Shown: positions 21,326-30,036, counted from the first letter of the stretch. The stretch is 45,940 nt of DNA from Verrucomicrobiota bacterium (GCA_023416735.1 JAEZGX010000015.1:1-45940); one strand, 5' to 3'. A program made the numbers and translations. Notes: generated by a model from the sequence alone, not told the origin.

Positions 21326-22666
21326 TCACATCAAGTTGAGCAAACGAGGAAGCGTGAGCGATAGCGCGGGGATGTAGGTGATCGCGAGCAGGGCGAACAG
21401 CATCGCGATGAAAAAGGGGATCGCGGCGGGGACGACGCGTGCGATCGTGGTGTTGCCGACGCCGCAGCCGAGGAAGAGACAGGTGCCGACCGGTGGAGTG
21501 CAGAGGCCGATGCAGAGATTGGCGATGATCACGATGCCGAAGTGGACCGGATCCATGCCGAGGCCGATGACAACGGGCAGAAAGATTGGGGTGAAAATGA
21601 GCACGGCGGGTGTCATATCCATGAACGTGCCGACAACGAGCAGGAGAACGTTGATGAGCAGAAGGACCATCAACGGATTTGCCGAGAGTGTGAGCATCGC
21701 GTCGCTGACGAGTTGCGGGATGCGCTCGTAGGCGAGAACCCAGCTCATGGCCTGGCTGGCGCCAACGAGGATCATGACGACGGAGGTGGTCTTGGCGGCG
21801 CGCAGGAAGATGTCGGGGAGCGCGGCGAGTTTGACCTCCTTGTAGAAAAACGTGCCGAGAACAAAGCAGTAGGCGACCGCGATGGCCGATGCTTCGGTGG
21901 CGGAGAAGAGACCGCCCAGAATGCCGCCGAGCACGACAACCACGAGCAGCAGGCTTGGCACGGCGCGAACAAATGCACCGAAGATCGAAGGAGATGAGGT
22001 GGACTGTGCGTCGGCTTTGGCTTTTGCCGCAGCTTCGCGAGCGGCGGCGCGTGTCGCGGCTGGCGCGAGGAAGTGCAGCGTGACGAAGCTTGCGGCCATG
22101 AGGGCGACGCCGACGAGGATTCCGGGAATGACGCCGGCGAGGAAAAGCGCGGCGACGGAGACGTTGCCGGACACGACCGCGAACACGATCATGATATTGC
22201 TCGGGGGGATGAGCAGGCCGGTGGTCGCGGACGTGACGGTAAGGGCGACGGCGAATTCCCGTTTGTAGCCCTTTTCTTCCATTTGCGGGATCATGAAGCC
22301 GCCGATGGAGGACACGGCGGCGGCGGCGGAGCCGGAGACGGCGCCGAAGAGCATGCACGAAAGTGTATTCACATAAGCGAGACCGCCGGGGAAACGGCCG
22401 ACGAGCGATGATGCGAACTCCATCAAGCGTCGCGCCATGCCGCCGTCACCCATGAGCACGCCGGAGAGGACGAAGAACGGGATGGCAAGAAGCGGGAAGC
22501 TGGAGATGCCGGTGGAAAGGCGTTGGGCGACGACGTAGCCGGTGGGGACGTCGCCGAGAGTCGCGATGGTGGCGACGGTCGCGATGCCAATGCAGAAGGC
22601 GATCGGGACGTTGAGGAGCATCAGCCCCGCAAAAACGACGAGGAGGATAGCGACTTCGGCGTTCAT
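21326..22666 (-). CDS. dctM: TRAP transporter large permease DctM
   Basis: This is the large membrane subunit of a Na+-coupled tripartite ATP-independent transporter, with about 12 membrane segments. Family signatures are LLAIPFFVLSGVLMGDGGMARRLMEF, LFGAVSGSAAAAVSSIG, SATTGLLIPPSN, TEASAIAVAY and the late IIANLCIGLCTPPVGTCLF. The length (446 aa) is typical, with an enlarged Ala/Lys-rich loop near residues 205-225. Its ATG is one base from the dctQ stop (TGACATG), so the two are translationally coupled. Confidence 0.96.
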   Translation of the reverse strand: MNAEVAILLVVFAGLMLLNVPIAFCIGIATVATIATLGDVPTGYVVAQRLSTGISSFPLLAIPFFVLSGVLMGDGGMARRLMEFASSLVGRFPGGLAYVNTLSCMLFGAVSGSAAAAVSSIGGFMIPQMEEKGYKREFAVALTVTSATTGLLIPPSNIMIVFAVVSGNVSVAALFLAGVIPGILVGVALMAASFVTLHFLAPAATRAAAREAAAKAKADAQSTSSPSIFGAFVRAVPSLLLVVVVLGGILGGLFSATEASAIAVAYCFVLGTFFYKEVKLAALPDIFLRAAKTTSVVMILVGASQAMSWVLAYERIPQLVSDAMLTLSANPLMVLLLINVLLLVVGTFMDMTPAVLIFTPIFLPVVIGLGMDPVHFGIVIIANLCIGLCTPPVGTCLFLGCGVGNTTIARVVPAAIPFFIAMLFALLAITYIPALSLTLPRLLNLM

Positions 22667-22667
22667 G

Positions 22668-23168
22668 TCAGATGTCCTTTTCGGTGGTGTGCGAACCAGC
22701 CGGTTGAAGCTTAATGAGGTGCTCGATGGCGAAGGCGCAGAAGAAGAGGCCGCTCAGCGGCACGGCGGAGTAGAGGTATCCGATTTTCCACTGCAGCAAG
22801 GGCGTGAGCTGGTTGGCGCCGAGCGTCTCGCTGACGAGGCGCCAGCCGCCGTAGCAGAGGGCGAAGCCGGCGAAGAACAGGACCGCGAGTTCGACGATGA
22901 CTGCGACGAGGCGTTGCGCGGACGGGTCGAGCTTGGCGACGAAGTAGTCGACGCCGAGATGGCCGTAGGAGCGGTAGGTGACCGCGGCGCCGAAGAGAGA
23001 CACCCAGACCAGGAGATAAACGGCGAGCTCTTCGGTCCAGTCGCTCGGTCGGATGCCGGGAATGTAGCGCGAAAGGACGCCCCAAAGGACGTCGAGCGTG
23101 AGAATGACGAAAAGCGCGATCGTGAACCACTCGAGGCAGCGAACGACCTTGTTCCAGAGGGCGGCCAT
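22668..23168 (-). CDS. dctQ: TRAP transporter small permease DctQ
   Basis: The start is ATG 23168 (MAALWNKVVRCLEWFT), giving a 166-residue protein of usual size; the longer reading overlaps dctP. It has four membrane segments, with the family phrases TLDVLWGVLSRYIPG, WTEELAVYLLVWVSLFGAAV and YGHLGVDYFV. It forms the membrane complex with DctM. It begins 11 bp after the dctP stop. Confidence 0.94.
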   Translation of the reverse strand: MAALWNKVVRCLEWFTIALFVILTLDVLWGVLSRYIPGIRPSDWTEELAVYLLVWVSLFGAAVTYRSYGHLGVDYFVAKLDPSAQRLVAVIVELAVLFFAGFALCYGGWRLVSETLGANQLTPLLQWKIGYLYSAVPLSGLFFCAFAIEHLIKLQPAGSHTTEKDI

Positions 23169-23179
23169 GGCGGGAGGGG

Positions 23180-24199
23180 TTAGCGGATCTCGCGGATCTG
23201 CCGAGCGAGTTCGCCGATGGGAGTCCCCTCGAATTCGCGATACATTGGCAGGGTGGCTTCGACGAAAGGCTGTTTGTCCGGGTGATAGATTTTCACACCG
23301 GCTTTCTCGACCGTGGCGAGCGCTTCGGCGGTTTTTTCGGTCCAGAGCTTGCGTTGGAATTCGACCGATTCGTTCGCAGCTTGATTGAGCCACTCGCGCT
23401 GTTGCGGGGTGAGGTTTTCCCAAATGCGCTGGCTGAAGATAACGAGGTCGGGAATGCGAGTGTGTTCGTCGAGGGAGAAATGTTTCGCGACCTCGTAATG
23501 GCGGCTGGTGAGGAAGCTCGGGGCATTATTTTCGGCGCCGTCGACCATGCTTTGCTGAAGCGCGGTGTAGAGTTCGCCCCACGGGATGGGGGTGGGGCCG
23601 CCGCCCAAGGTGGCGATCAGGTCGCGGGCCATCTTGCTGGGAAGAACGCGGATCTTGAGTTCCTTCACGTCTTCGGGACGGAGGATCGGTTTGCCCACGG
23701 TGTAGAAGCTGCGGCTGCCAGAGTCGTAGTAGCAGAGGCCGTGCATGCCCGCAGGTTCGCCGGCAGCGAGAAGTTTCTGGCCGATCGGGCCGTTGAGGAC
23801 GGTCCAATAGTGGTTCTCGTCGCGGAACAGATAAGGAAGGCCAAAGAGCGCCATCTCGGGAACGAAACCCTCGAGGGCGGCGGCGGAGGTCTTCACGATG
23901 GCGACGGCGCCACGCTGGAGTTGCTCGATGGTTTCGGGTTCGGAGCCGAGCTGGCCGTTGGGAAATACCTGGATCGCGAGCGAGCCGCCCGAAAGCTCGG
24001 CGACGCGTTTGGCCATGAGCTCCATCGCGGTGTGAACGGGGTGCGCCTGGTCCAGGGCATGCGCGAGTTTCAACACCGTGGTGGCGCCGCCGGCACCGGC
24101 GTGTTTGCCCTGGCGTATCACGCCGACGAATACTGCGGCGGCGAGCAGGGCGCCGGTGACGAGGCCGACGAAGAGGAAAGAGACAGCTTTGCGGTCCAT
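23180..24199 (-). CDS. dctP: TRAP transporter substrate-binding protein DctP
   Basis: The start is ATG 24199 (MDRKAVSFLFVGLVTGALLAAAVFVG). The N-terminus is either an uncleaved membrane anchor or a signal peptide. The DctP fold is evident from LKLAHALDQAHPVHTAMELMAKRV, GQLGSEPETIEQLQRGAVAIV, RVLPSKMARDLIATLGG and PIPWGELYTALQQSMVDGAENN. The arginine and asparagine of the last motifs normally bind a carboxylate, which fits a uronate ligand. With its neighbours it should import galacturonate, glucuronate or unsaturated uronates. The ligand is inferred from the locus. Confidence 0.94.
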   Translation of the reverse strand: MDRKAVSFLFVGLVTGALLAAAVFVGVIRQGKHAGAGGATTVLKLAHALDQAHPVHTAMELMAKRVAELSGGSLAIQVFPNGQLGSEPETIEQLQRGAVAIVKTSAAALEGFVPEMALFGLPYLFRDENHYWTVLNGPIGQKLLAAGEPAGMHGLCYYDSGSRSFYTVGKPILRPEDVKELKIRVLPSKMARDLIATLGGGPTPIPWGELYTALQQSMVDGAENNAPSFLTSRHYEVAKHFSLDEHTRIPDLVIFSQRIWENLTPQQREWLNQAANESVEFQRKLWTEKTAEALATVEKAGVKIYHPDKQPFVEATLPMYREFEGTPIGELARQIREIR

Positions 24200-24282
24200 G
24201 AGAGGGGAGGGGAAGGCGAACGTGCTATCGACGGGCGCGCGGCACAACGGAATTATGGAAACGCGGAATCGTGTCGATCGCC

Positions 24283-26967
24283 CTACGGTTGGGGCGGGGG
24301 AACGGAGTTGAGGCTGCGGGCACCTTTGGCGGGGTTGATGGTGACGTTGTTGAACGTGATGGTGCCGGCGTGCTGAACGACTTCGGTATCGGTCACATTG
24401 TTGAATGTCGAGTTGCTGATACGGATGTGTTCCACGATGGCTCCGGGAAAGCCGCGGATGAACATGACGCGAGGACTGGCGGAGCTGGTGATATTCTCAA
24501 GGTGGATGTTGCGGACGACCGGCTTGAAGTCGCCCTTGGCACCTTCCTCGTAGAGCAAGTCGATCGTGAGCACGGCTTCGCCAACACGACCGATGGTGAT
24601 GTTGCGCATGAAAACATTTTCGAGGACGCCGCCGCGGAGGGCGTTGTTCTTGAAACGCAGGCCGCGATCGAGGTCGGGCGAGTCCATCGTGCAGTTCTCG
24701 ACGAAGATGTTGCGGATGCCGCCGGAGCATTCGCTGCCGAGCACGACGCCGCCGTGGCCGTCCTTCATCGTGCAGTTGCGGATGATCATGTTTTCGGTCG
24801 GCACGTTGACGCGGCGGCCGTCGCCGTTGCGGCCGGATTTGATCGCGATGCAGTCGTCGCCGGTGTCGAAGATCGTATCCTCGACGAGGATGTCGCGGCA
24901 GGATTCGGGATCGAAGCCGTCGTTATTGGGGCCGTGCGTGGTGATGGTGACGCCGCGGACGGTGATGTTTTCGGAAAGGACGGGATGAATTTCCCACATC
25001 GGCGAGCGGAGGATGGTGACGCCCTCGATGAGGATGTTTTTGCAGCGGTAGGGCTGGATGAAATTGGGGCGGAGGAAATGGCCTTCGCCAAAGATTCGTT
25101 GGGCGACGGGCGTGTCGGTTTCGGCGAGGGCGATGAGACGGTCGCGGGCGGGTTTTTGTTTGGAGCCCTTTTTCTTATCGTTCCAGGACCACCACGTGTC
25201 CCAGGTGGAGCCGCCGTCGAGTGTGCCTTTGCCGGTGATGGCGATGTTTTGTTTTTCGAAGGCGTAGATGAACGGGGAGAAGTTCATGCACTCGACGCCT
25301 TCCCAGCGGGTGAAAACGATCGGGTATTTGGCGAGGTCGAACGTCCACTGCAGCGTGGCGCCTTCGGAGACGTGGAGATTGACGTTGTTGTCGAGGTGGA
25401 TGGCGCCGGTGAGCCAGGTGCCGGGCGGGATGACGACGCGGCCGCCACCGGCTTTGGTGCACGCGGCGATGGCGGCGTGGATGGCGTCGGTGGAGTCGGT
25501 GTTGGGCTTCGCGCCGAAGTCGGTGATGGGGAAATCGCGATCGGGAAACGTGGGCGGCTTGATGCGGGCGAGGATGGTGTCGGCGTAGGACCAGTCACGC
25601 GCTTGGGATTGCGCGCTGAAGGCATGGGGCGCCGGCGAGTTCGAATCGGCGGAGAGGAGTTGTTGGACTTCGATGCCGGCCATGATGAAGGGACCGACGC
25701 CTTTGAGGTCGTTGTCGATGATCGGCTCGCTGATGTAATATTCGAACGAGCCGTCGCGGGTGCGGCCTTTGGAGTTGGTGTAGCCGAGGCCGGCGACCTC
25801 GCAGCAGCGCGTGAGGCTGATGGTGCCGTCGGCGTCCGTGCGGATAAAATCGCGGATGATGCCCTCGTAGGCTTTGAGGACAGCGGGGAGGTATTTGTCG
25901 CGCGGGAGATAGCCGCGGTTGATGCCCTTCGCGAGAGAGTAAACGAACATCGAGGAGCATGTGGCCTCGAGGTAGTTTCCTTCGCGCGGACCCTGATCCA
26001 TGACCTGCCACCAGAGGCCGGTTTTGGGATCCTGCCATTTCAGGATGCCGTCGGCGGTGCGACGGAGGATTTCGTTGATGTGTTCAACGTCTGGATGCGT
26101 CGGCGAGAAGAAGTCGAGCGAATCGACGAGGGCCATGGACCACCAGCCGACGGCGCGGCCCCAGAAGTGCGGCGAAGTGCCGGTTTGTTTGTCGGCCCAG
26201 GGTTGTTCGCGTTTTTCGTCCCAGGCGTGGTAATACAGGCCGCTTTTCGGATCGTAGCCGTGGCGATCCATTAGCGTGATCTGGTTGGCGACGTCGTCGA
26301 AACGCGCGGGCTCTTCGAAGACCTTGCCGTAGTGCGCGAGGAAAGGCGACGCCATGAAAAGGCCGTCGAGCCACATCTGGTGCGGATAACGGAGCTTGTG
26401 CCAGTAACCGCCCTCGCTCGTGCGCGGGTGGCGCTGCATCTGGGTGATGAGGGTGTCGAGGGCGGTTTTGAGATGAGCGTCGCGGCGGCCCTGCTCCCAA
26501 AGATGGAGGAGGACTTTGCCGGGCGGGATCATGTCGATATTGTATTCCTCCATCCGATACGTCGCGATCGATCCGTCCGGTTGGATGAAGGAGGTGACGG
26601 TTTTCGCGCCGTAGTCGGCGAAGGCCGTGTTGCCGGTGCGGTCGGCGAGTTTCAGGAGCGAGAGGCCGAAGAGCGACGTCGTGTAATCCCAGCGGGCGCG
26701 CGGGGCGCCTTGGTGGAACATCGTTTCGCCTCTGCGCTTCATTTCCGACTCGGCGAGGCGGACGGACCAGTCGAGGGCGGACGAGCCGTGAAAATCGGTC
26801 GGGACGGATGAAGCGGCGCGAAGCGCGGGGGCGAGAAGGGAAATCGCGAGCAGGGCGAACGTCGGTAACGATCGCGCAGGCAGGCGGCGATGCGGGACAT
26901 GGTCCCGCGGCTCACGCAGCGGACCGCAAATGATCGAGGCGCTGGGAGCGACGAGAGGGGTGGTCAT
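24283..26967 (-). CDS. Secreted GH105-GH28 fusion: unsaturated rhamnogalacturonyl hydrolase plus polygalacturonase (894 aa)
   Basis: The ATG at 26967 overlaps the upstream stop (TAATG), which fixes the start. A hydrophobic export segment (LPTFALLAISLLAPALRAA) comes after an unusually long N-terminal region. Residues 60-440 are GH105 (YteR-like): HQMWLDG (D201) and FWGRAVGWW. This domain removes the unsaturated uronic acid end of lyase products. Residues 475-885 are a GH28 beta-helix: GPNNDGFDPE (D683), DTGDDCIAIKSG (D704, D705), DGHGGVVLGSE (H738) and RGLRFKN. This domain hydrolyses polygalacturonan or rhamnogalacturonan. The GH28 motif NTD is NND here. The N-terminal region contains a palindromic repeat. 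Confidence 0.92.
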   Translation of the reverse strand: MTTPLVAPSASIICGPLREPRDHVPHRRLPARSLPTFALLAISLLAPALRAASSVPTDFHGSSALDWSVRLAESEMKRRGETMFHQGAPRARWDYTTSLFGLSLLKLADRTGNTAFADYGAKTVTSFIQPDGSIATYRMEEYNIDMIPPGKVLLHLWEQGRRDAHLKTALDTLITQMQRHPRTSEGGYWHKLRYPHQMWLDGLFMASPFLAHYGKVFEEPARFDDVANQITLMDRHGYDPKSGLYYHAWDEKREQPWADKQTGTSPHFWGRAVGWWSMALVDSLDFFSPTHPDVEHINEILRRTADGILKWQDPKTGLWWQVMDQGPREGNYLEATCSSMFVYSLAKGINRGYLPRDKYLPAVLKAYEGIIRDFIRTDADGTISLTRCCEVAGLGYTNSKGRTRDGSFEYYISEPIIDNDLKGVGPFIMAGIEVQQLLSADSNSPAPHAFSAQSQARDWSYADTILARIKPPTFPDRDFPITDFGAKPNTDSTDAIHAAIAACTKAGGGRVVIPPGTWLTGAIHLDNNVNLHVSEGATLQWTFDLAKYPIVFTRWEGVECMNFSPFIYAFEKQNIAITGKGTLDGGSTWDTWWSWNDKKKGSKQKPARDRLIALAETDTPVAQRIFGEGHFLRPNFIQPYRCKNILIEGVTILRSPMWEIHPVLSENITVRGVTITTHGPNNDGFDPESCRDILVEDTIFDTGDDCIAIKSGRNGDGRRVNVPTENMIIRNCTMKDGHGGVVLGSECSGGIRNIFVENCTMDSPDLDRGLRFKNNALRGGVLENVFMRNITIGRVGEAVLTIDLLYEEGAKGDFKPVVRNIHLENITSSASPRVMFIRGFPGAIVEHIRISNSTFNNVTDTEVVQHAGTITFNNVTINPAKGARSLNSVPPPQP
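26892..26908 (-). repeat. Palindrome translated in the N-terminal region of the GH105-GH28 protein
   Basis: GCGGGAC-atg-GTCCCGC is a perfect 7-bp inverted repeat with a three-base centre. It lies in the segment that encodes PREPRDHVPHRRLPA-like residues ahead of the export helix, a region too long and charged for a normal signal peptide. Confidence 0.6.
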
Positions 26968-28190
26968 TATCGGGAGACGCTGACTTTGATCGGGGAGTTG
27001 AGGCGGGCGGCTTGGGCGGCGATGTAGGCGTCCCAGGATTCCTTCGTGGTGAACTCGCCCGCGCGCGACCAACCGGCGCCCGCGCGATAGCGGAGCGGCT
27101 GGCCGGGGGCGGTTTTGGCGAGAAGGAGGAGGTTGCGGTCGTCTTCAGCGTATCCAGAGAACGATGACGCGTCGACGATGACGGCGGTGCCGAGCGAACC
27201 GTTGGATTTTTGAACGACCCATTGGGCAAGGGAGGCGTCCTTTTCGGCGCGCGTGAGGGCGATTTGTGGATCCTGGCCGCGGTCCGTGGGATTTTTGTTC
27301 AGGCCGATGCCGATGGTGAGTTCCTTCGTGTTACCGGTGGCGGTGAACGTGCTCTCGATCAGGTCGAGGTTGTGGCCGGCGTCGACGGTGAAGCGTTTGA
27401 CCTCGGAGACGTAGATGCCGTTGGCGGCCCACGTCGTGTAACTCAGTTCAAAGATGGCGCGGATCGGACCGTTCGCCAGGACGCGGGCGGAGGTGAAATT
27501 GCCGCTGACGTGGAGCTGACGGCCGTCCCAGATGCCGGTGCCGCCGCAGCCGCGCGAAGGGCCGACCTGATACATGTCCATGCCCTCGCCCTCGTCGATG
27601 TGGTAGTGGTCGTGGCCCTTGTTATACCAACGATCGACGATGGGGTAGTCGACGCGCTTGCACCAGACATCGAGACCGGAGGTAACGAGGATTTCCTTGC
27701 CGGTCTTGTGTGGATCGGGCGCGGCGAGCGCGGGGCCGTAGGTGCGGTGGGCGATCTTGTCGTTCTCCCAGGCAAAGTCGTCGAGGCGCTCGGGCACGAG
27801 GCGGGCGAAGGCTTTCGTGGGGAAAACGGGTGCGACGCCCTCGATGCGCTCGATGGTGAACGTGGCGGATTTTTCGCCGGCGGCGAAATCGTGCTGGAAG
27901 ATGAAATCGCCGTAAGCGACGCCCTTGTTCTGGGGATCCTTGGCGTGCGGATTGATGTTGGTGACTTGGTAAGGGAGCGATTCGCCGCGGGCGTTCTTGA
28001 CGGCGAGTTTTTGGAGGAGCGCGCCGGGGATGGCCTCGGCGATTTGTGCAAATGGGACGGTGATCGTTTCGGACGGACGCGCGATATCGAGGTCGTGAGT
28101 GACGGTGATCTTTATGGAGTCGGCACCGAAGAGAGGAGTGAGGAAGGCTGAGGCGGCGAAGAAGGCGAGGTGAGCGAAGGGGCGTTTCAT
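26967..28190 (-). CDS. Secreted DUF4861 protein (407 aa)
   Basis: This is an exported protein with signal peptide MKRPFAHLAFFAASAFLTPLFGA. The central motif FAWENDKIAHRTYGPAL and the stretches GHDHYHIDEGEGMDMYQVG and GCGGTGIWDGRQLHVS match DUF4861, a family found in uronate-polysaccharide loci. The His/Asp/Glu-rich GHDHYHIDEGEG could be a metal or catalytic site, which is inference. Its stop codon overlaps the start of the GH105-GH28 gene (TAATG), so the two products are probably made together and act on the same pectin fragment. The biochemical function is not established from sequence. Confidence 0.85.
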   Translation of the reverse strand: MKRPFAHLAFFAASAFLTPLFGADSIKITVTHDLDIARPSETITVPFAQIAEAIPGALLQKLAVKNARGESLPYQVTNINPHAKDPQNKGVAYGDFIFQHDFAAGEKSATFTIERIEGVAPVFPTKAFARLVPERLDDFAWENDKIAHRTYGPALAAPDPHKTGKEILVTSGLDVWCKRVDYPIVDRWYNKGHDHYHIDEGEGMDMYQVGPSRGCGGTGIWDGRQLHVSGNFTSARVLANGPIRAIFELSYTTWAANGIYVSEVKRFTVDAGHNLDLIESTFTATGNTKELTIGIGLNKNPTDRGQDPQIALTRAEKDASLAQWVVQKSNGSLGTAVIVDASSFSGYAEDDRNLLLLAKTAPGQPLRYRAGAGWSRAGEFTTKESWDAYIAAQAARLNSPIKVSVSR

Positions 28191-28208
28191 GGGGTTAAAG
28201 GGCAGTTT

Positions 28209-28300
28209 TCATTCTGAACGAGGTGAAGCATCCATCTCGGTCTGCGCGCGCTTTCTGGCGAACGGACGTCAAAACGGATTTTTCGCTTCGCTCAGAATGA
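28209..28300. repeat. Long imperfect inverted repeat, TCATTCTGA family
   Basis: Two 25-base arms, tcattctgaacgaggtgaag continuing as catcc (28209-28233) and ggatttttcgcttcgctcag continuing as aatga (28276-28300), pair at about 20 positions around a 42-base centre. The arm resembles the widely dispersed GTCATTCTGAGCGAAGCGAA type of bacterial palindrome. It fills the gap between kduD and the DUF4861 gene and may attenuate read-through or protect an mRNA end. Confidence 0.75.
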
Positions 28301-28327
28301 CGTTGGGATTTTGAGGGGTAACGAAGT

Positions 28328-29095
28328 CTAGCGGGCGAGCCAGCCGCCGTCGACGGCTACGGTGAAGCCGTGCATGTAATCGGAGGCGGGCGAAGCGAGG
28401 AAAACGGCGGCGCCGGCGAGGTCTTCGGGCGTGCCCCAGCGGCCGGCGGGGATGCGATCGAGGATGGCGGCGTTGCGCTTTTCGTCGGCGCGGATGGCGG
28501 ACGTGTTGTCGGTCGCCATGTAGCCGGGCGCGAGGGCATTCACGTTGATGCCGTGCGGGGCGAGTTCGTTGGCCATGAGCTTGGTGAGGCCGTTGAGCGC
28601 GCTTTTGGCGGCCGTGTAGGAGCCGACGCGGATGCCGCCTTGGAAGGAAAGCATCGAGGTGACGTTGATGATTTTGCCCGGAGATTTTTTGGCGATGAGC
28701 TGGCGGGCGAAAACCTGGCTCAGGCGAAAGGCGGCATCGAGGTTGATGTTGAGGACCTCGCGCCAGTCCTGCTCGGTGAAATCGACGAACGCCGCGCGGC
28801 GGATGATGCCGGCGTTGTTGACGAGGATGTCGGCGCGACCGAGGGCGTTAACGGTTTCGTTGACGATGCGTTCGGCGGCGCTGTCGGCGCCCACGTCGAT
28901 CGCGATGGTGGTGGATTTGCGACCCGTGGCTGCGATGTCGGTGGCGAGAGCGGAGGTGTCGCCGCGGGCAACGAGTGCGACGTCGGCGCCCGCTTCGGCG
29001 AGCGCGAGCGCCATGCCGGCGCCGAGGCCGCGCGAGGCGCCGGTGACGATGGCGACACGGCCATCGAGGCGGAATTTATCGAGGATATTGGGCAT
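28328..29095 (-). CDS. kduD: 2-dehydro-3-deoxy-D-gluconate 5-dehydrogenase KduD (SDR)
   Basis: In the unsaturated-uronate pathway KduD reduces 2,5-diketo-3-deoxygluconate (DKII) to KDG with NADH. This is a 255-residue classical SDR. It opens ILDKFRLDGRVAIVTGASRGLG with the cofactor motif at 18-25, then LVNNAG (91-96), the catalytic pair Y160-TAA-K164 and the KduD-type end MATDNTSAIRADEKRNAAILDRIPAGRWG. It lies downstream of kduI on the same strand, separated by 116 bp that carry an inverted repeat. Gluconate 5-dehydrogenases are close relatives, but the kduI neighbour supports KduD. Confidence 0.93.
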   Translation of the reverse strand: MPNILDKFRLDGRVAIVTGASRGLGAGMALALAEAGADVALVARGDTSALATDIAATGRKSTTIAIDVGADSAAERIVNETVNALGRADILVNNAGIIRRAAFVDFTEQDWREVLNINLDAAFRLSQVFARQLIAKKSPGKIINVTSMLSFQGGIRVGSYTAAKSALNGLTKLMANELAPHGINVNALAPGYMATDNTSAIRADEKRNAAILDRIPAGRWGTPEDLAGAAVFLASPASDYMHGFTVAVDGGWLAR

Positions 29096-29123
29096 GAGTC
29101 AGCAAAGGAGGTGAAGGAGGGGG

Positions 29124-29203
29124 ACCACGAAACACACGAAATACACGAAAACGGAAGGGCTGAGGTGCTGTTCGTTTTTGGTGTGTTTCGTGTATTTCGT
29201 GGT
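29124..29203. repeat. Inverted pair of CACGAA-type repeats between kduI and kduD
   Basis: The left arm accacgaaacacacgaaata (29124 onward) and the right arm ending gtgtttcgtgtatttcgtggt pair over about 30 bases around a short centre, giving a long hairpin on either strand. Single-arm relatives are at 8725, 10681 and 14595. The position inside a probable operon could let it act as an attenuator or mRNA-end protector. Confidence 0.75.
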
Positions 29204-29211
29204 TACGCGTT

Positions 29212-30036
29212 TTAGCGCAGGTCGCTCATTGCCACGGCGTCCATGTCGGTGAAGGTTTGGTTGTCGCCGCCCATGGCCCAGATGAATTTGTAGCTGCCGG
29301 TGCCGACGCCGGAGTGGATCGACCAGGATGGTGAGAGGGCGGCTTCGCGGTCGCGGACGATGATGTGACGGGTGCGTTGCGGCTCGCCGAGCAGGTGGAC
29401 CACCATTTCGGAGCCGAGGTCGAAATAGAGATAGATCTCGGTGCGACGGGAGTGCGTGTGCGTCGGCATGGTGTTCCAGACGCTGCCGGATTCGAACTCG
29501 GTAAAGCCCATCACGAGCTGGCAGCTTTTGATGCCGTCGGCGTGAATGTATTTGTTGATACGGCGCCGGTTGGCCTTGGCGGGATCGCCGATGGGAGCGC
29601 CGATGTTTTTCTCGCGGGTCGAGTGCGCAGTCGGATGTTTCGCGTGAGCGGGTGTGCTGACGAAGTAGAACGCCGCCTGGCCGGAGGTGCCGTTCTCGAA
29701 AAACACCTCGCGTTCGCCGAGGCCGATGTAGAGGCAATCGAGGGTGTCCATCTCGTGGCGTGTGCTGCCGACGCGAATCGCGCCGGGAGCGCCGATGTTG
29801 ATGATGCCGATTTCGCGACGCTCGAGGAAGAAGCTGGTGCCGGTTTCTTTGGCGTTCGGGAGTTCGAGGGCGGCATTTGTCGGAACTGCGCCGCCGATGA
29901 TCATGCGATCGAGGTCGGTGTAGTGCGCAGTGACTTCGCCCGCGCGGAAGAGATCGCCGATGAGGAAGGCGTTGCGGAGAGCCTCGGTGCTCAGGATGTT
30001 CGTCTCGGAAGGGGAGGGTGAATAGTGGAGCTTCAT
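29212..30036 (-). CDS. kduI: 5-dehydro-4-deoxy-D-glucuronate isomerase KduI
   Basis: KduI isomerises 4-deoxy-L-threo-5-hexosulose uronate (DKI) to DKII in the cytoplasm. The start is ATG 30036 (MKLHYSPSPSETNIL); an upstream start adds 26 residues unlike the family. The length of 274 is normal. Conserved stretches are TEALRNAFLIGDLFRAGEV, HYTDLDRMIIGGAVP, ERREIGIINIGAPG and the cupin metal site MPTHTHSRRTEIYLYFDL with a later HIIVRDREA and SGVGTGSYKFIWAMGGDN. It is the promoter-proximal gene of the minus-strand set and is divergent from the 30294 gene. Confidence 0.97.
   Translation of the reverse strand: MKLHYSPSPSETNILSTEALRNAFLIGDLFRAGEVTAHYTDLDRMIIGGAVPTNAALELPNAKETGTSFFLERREIGIINIGAPGAIRVGSTRHEMDTLDCLYIGLGEREVFFENGTSGQAAFYFVSTPAHAKHPTAHSTREKNIGAPIGDPAKANRRRINKYIHADGIKSCQLVMGFTEFESGSVWNTMPTHTHSRRTEIYLYFDLGSEMVVHLLGEPQRTRHIIVRDREAALSPSWSIHSGVGTGSYKFIWAMGGDNQTFTDMDAVAMSDLR

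Noticed and set aside
21171..22358. 395-codon minus-strand frame overlapping dctM
   Set aside because: It is an Arg/His-rich out-of-frame reading on the same strand as a clear DctM protein.
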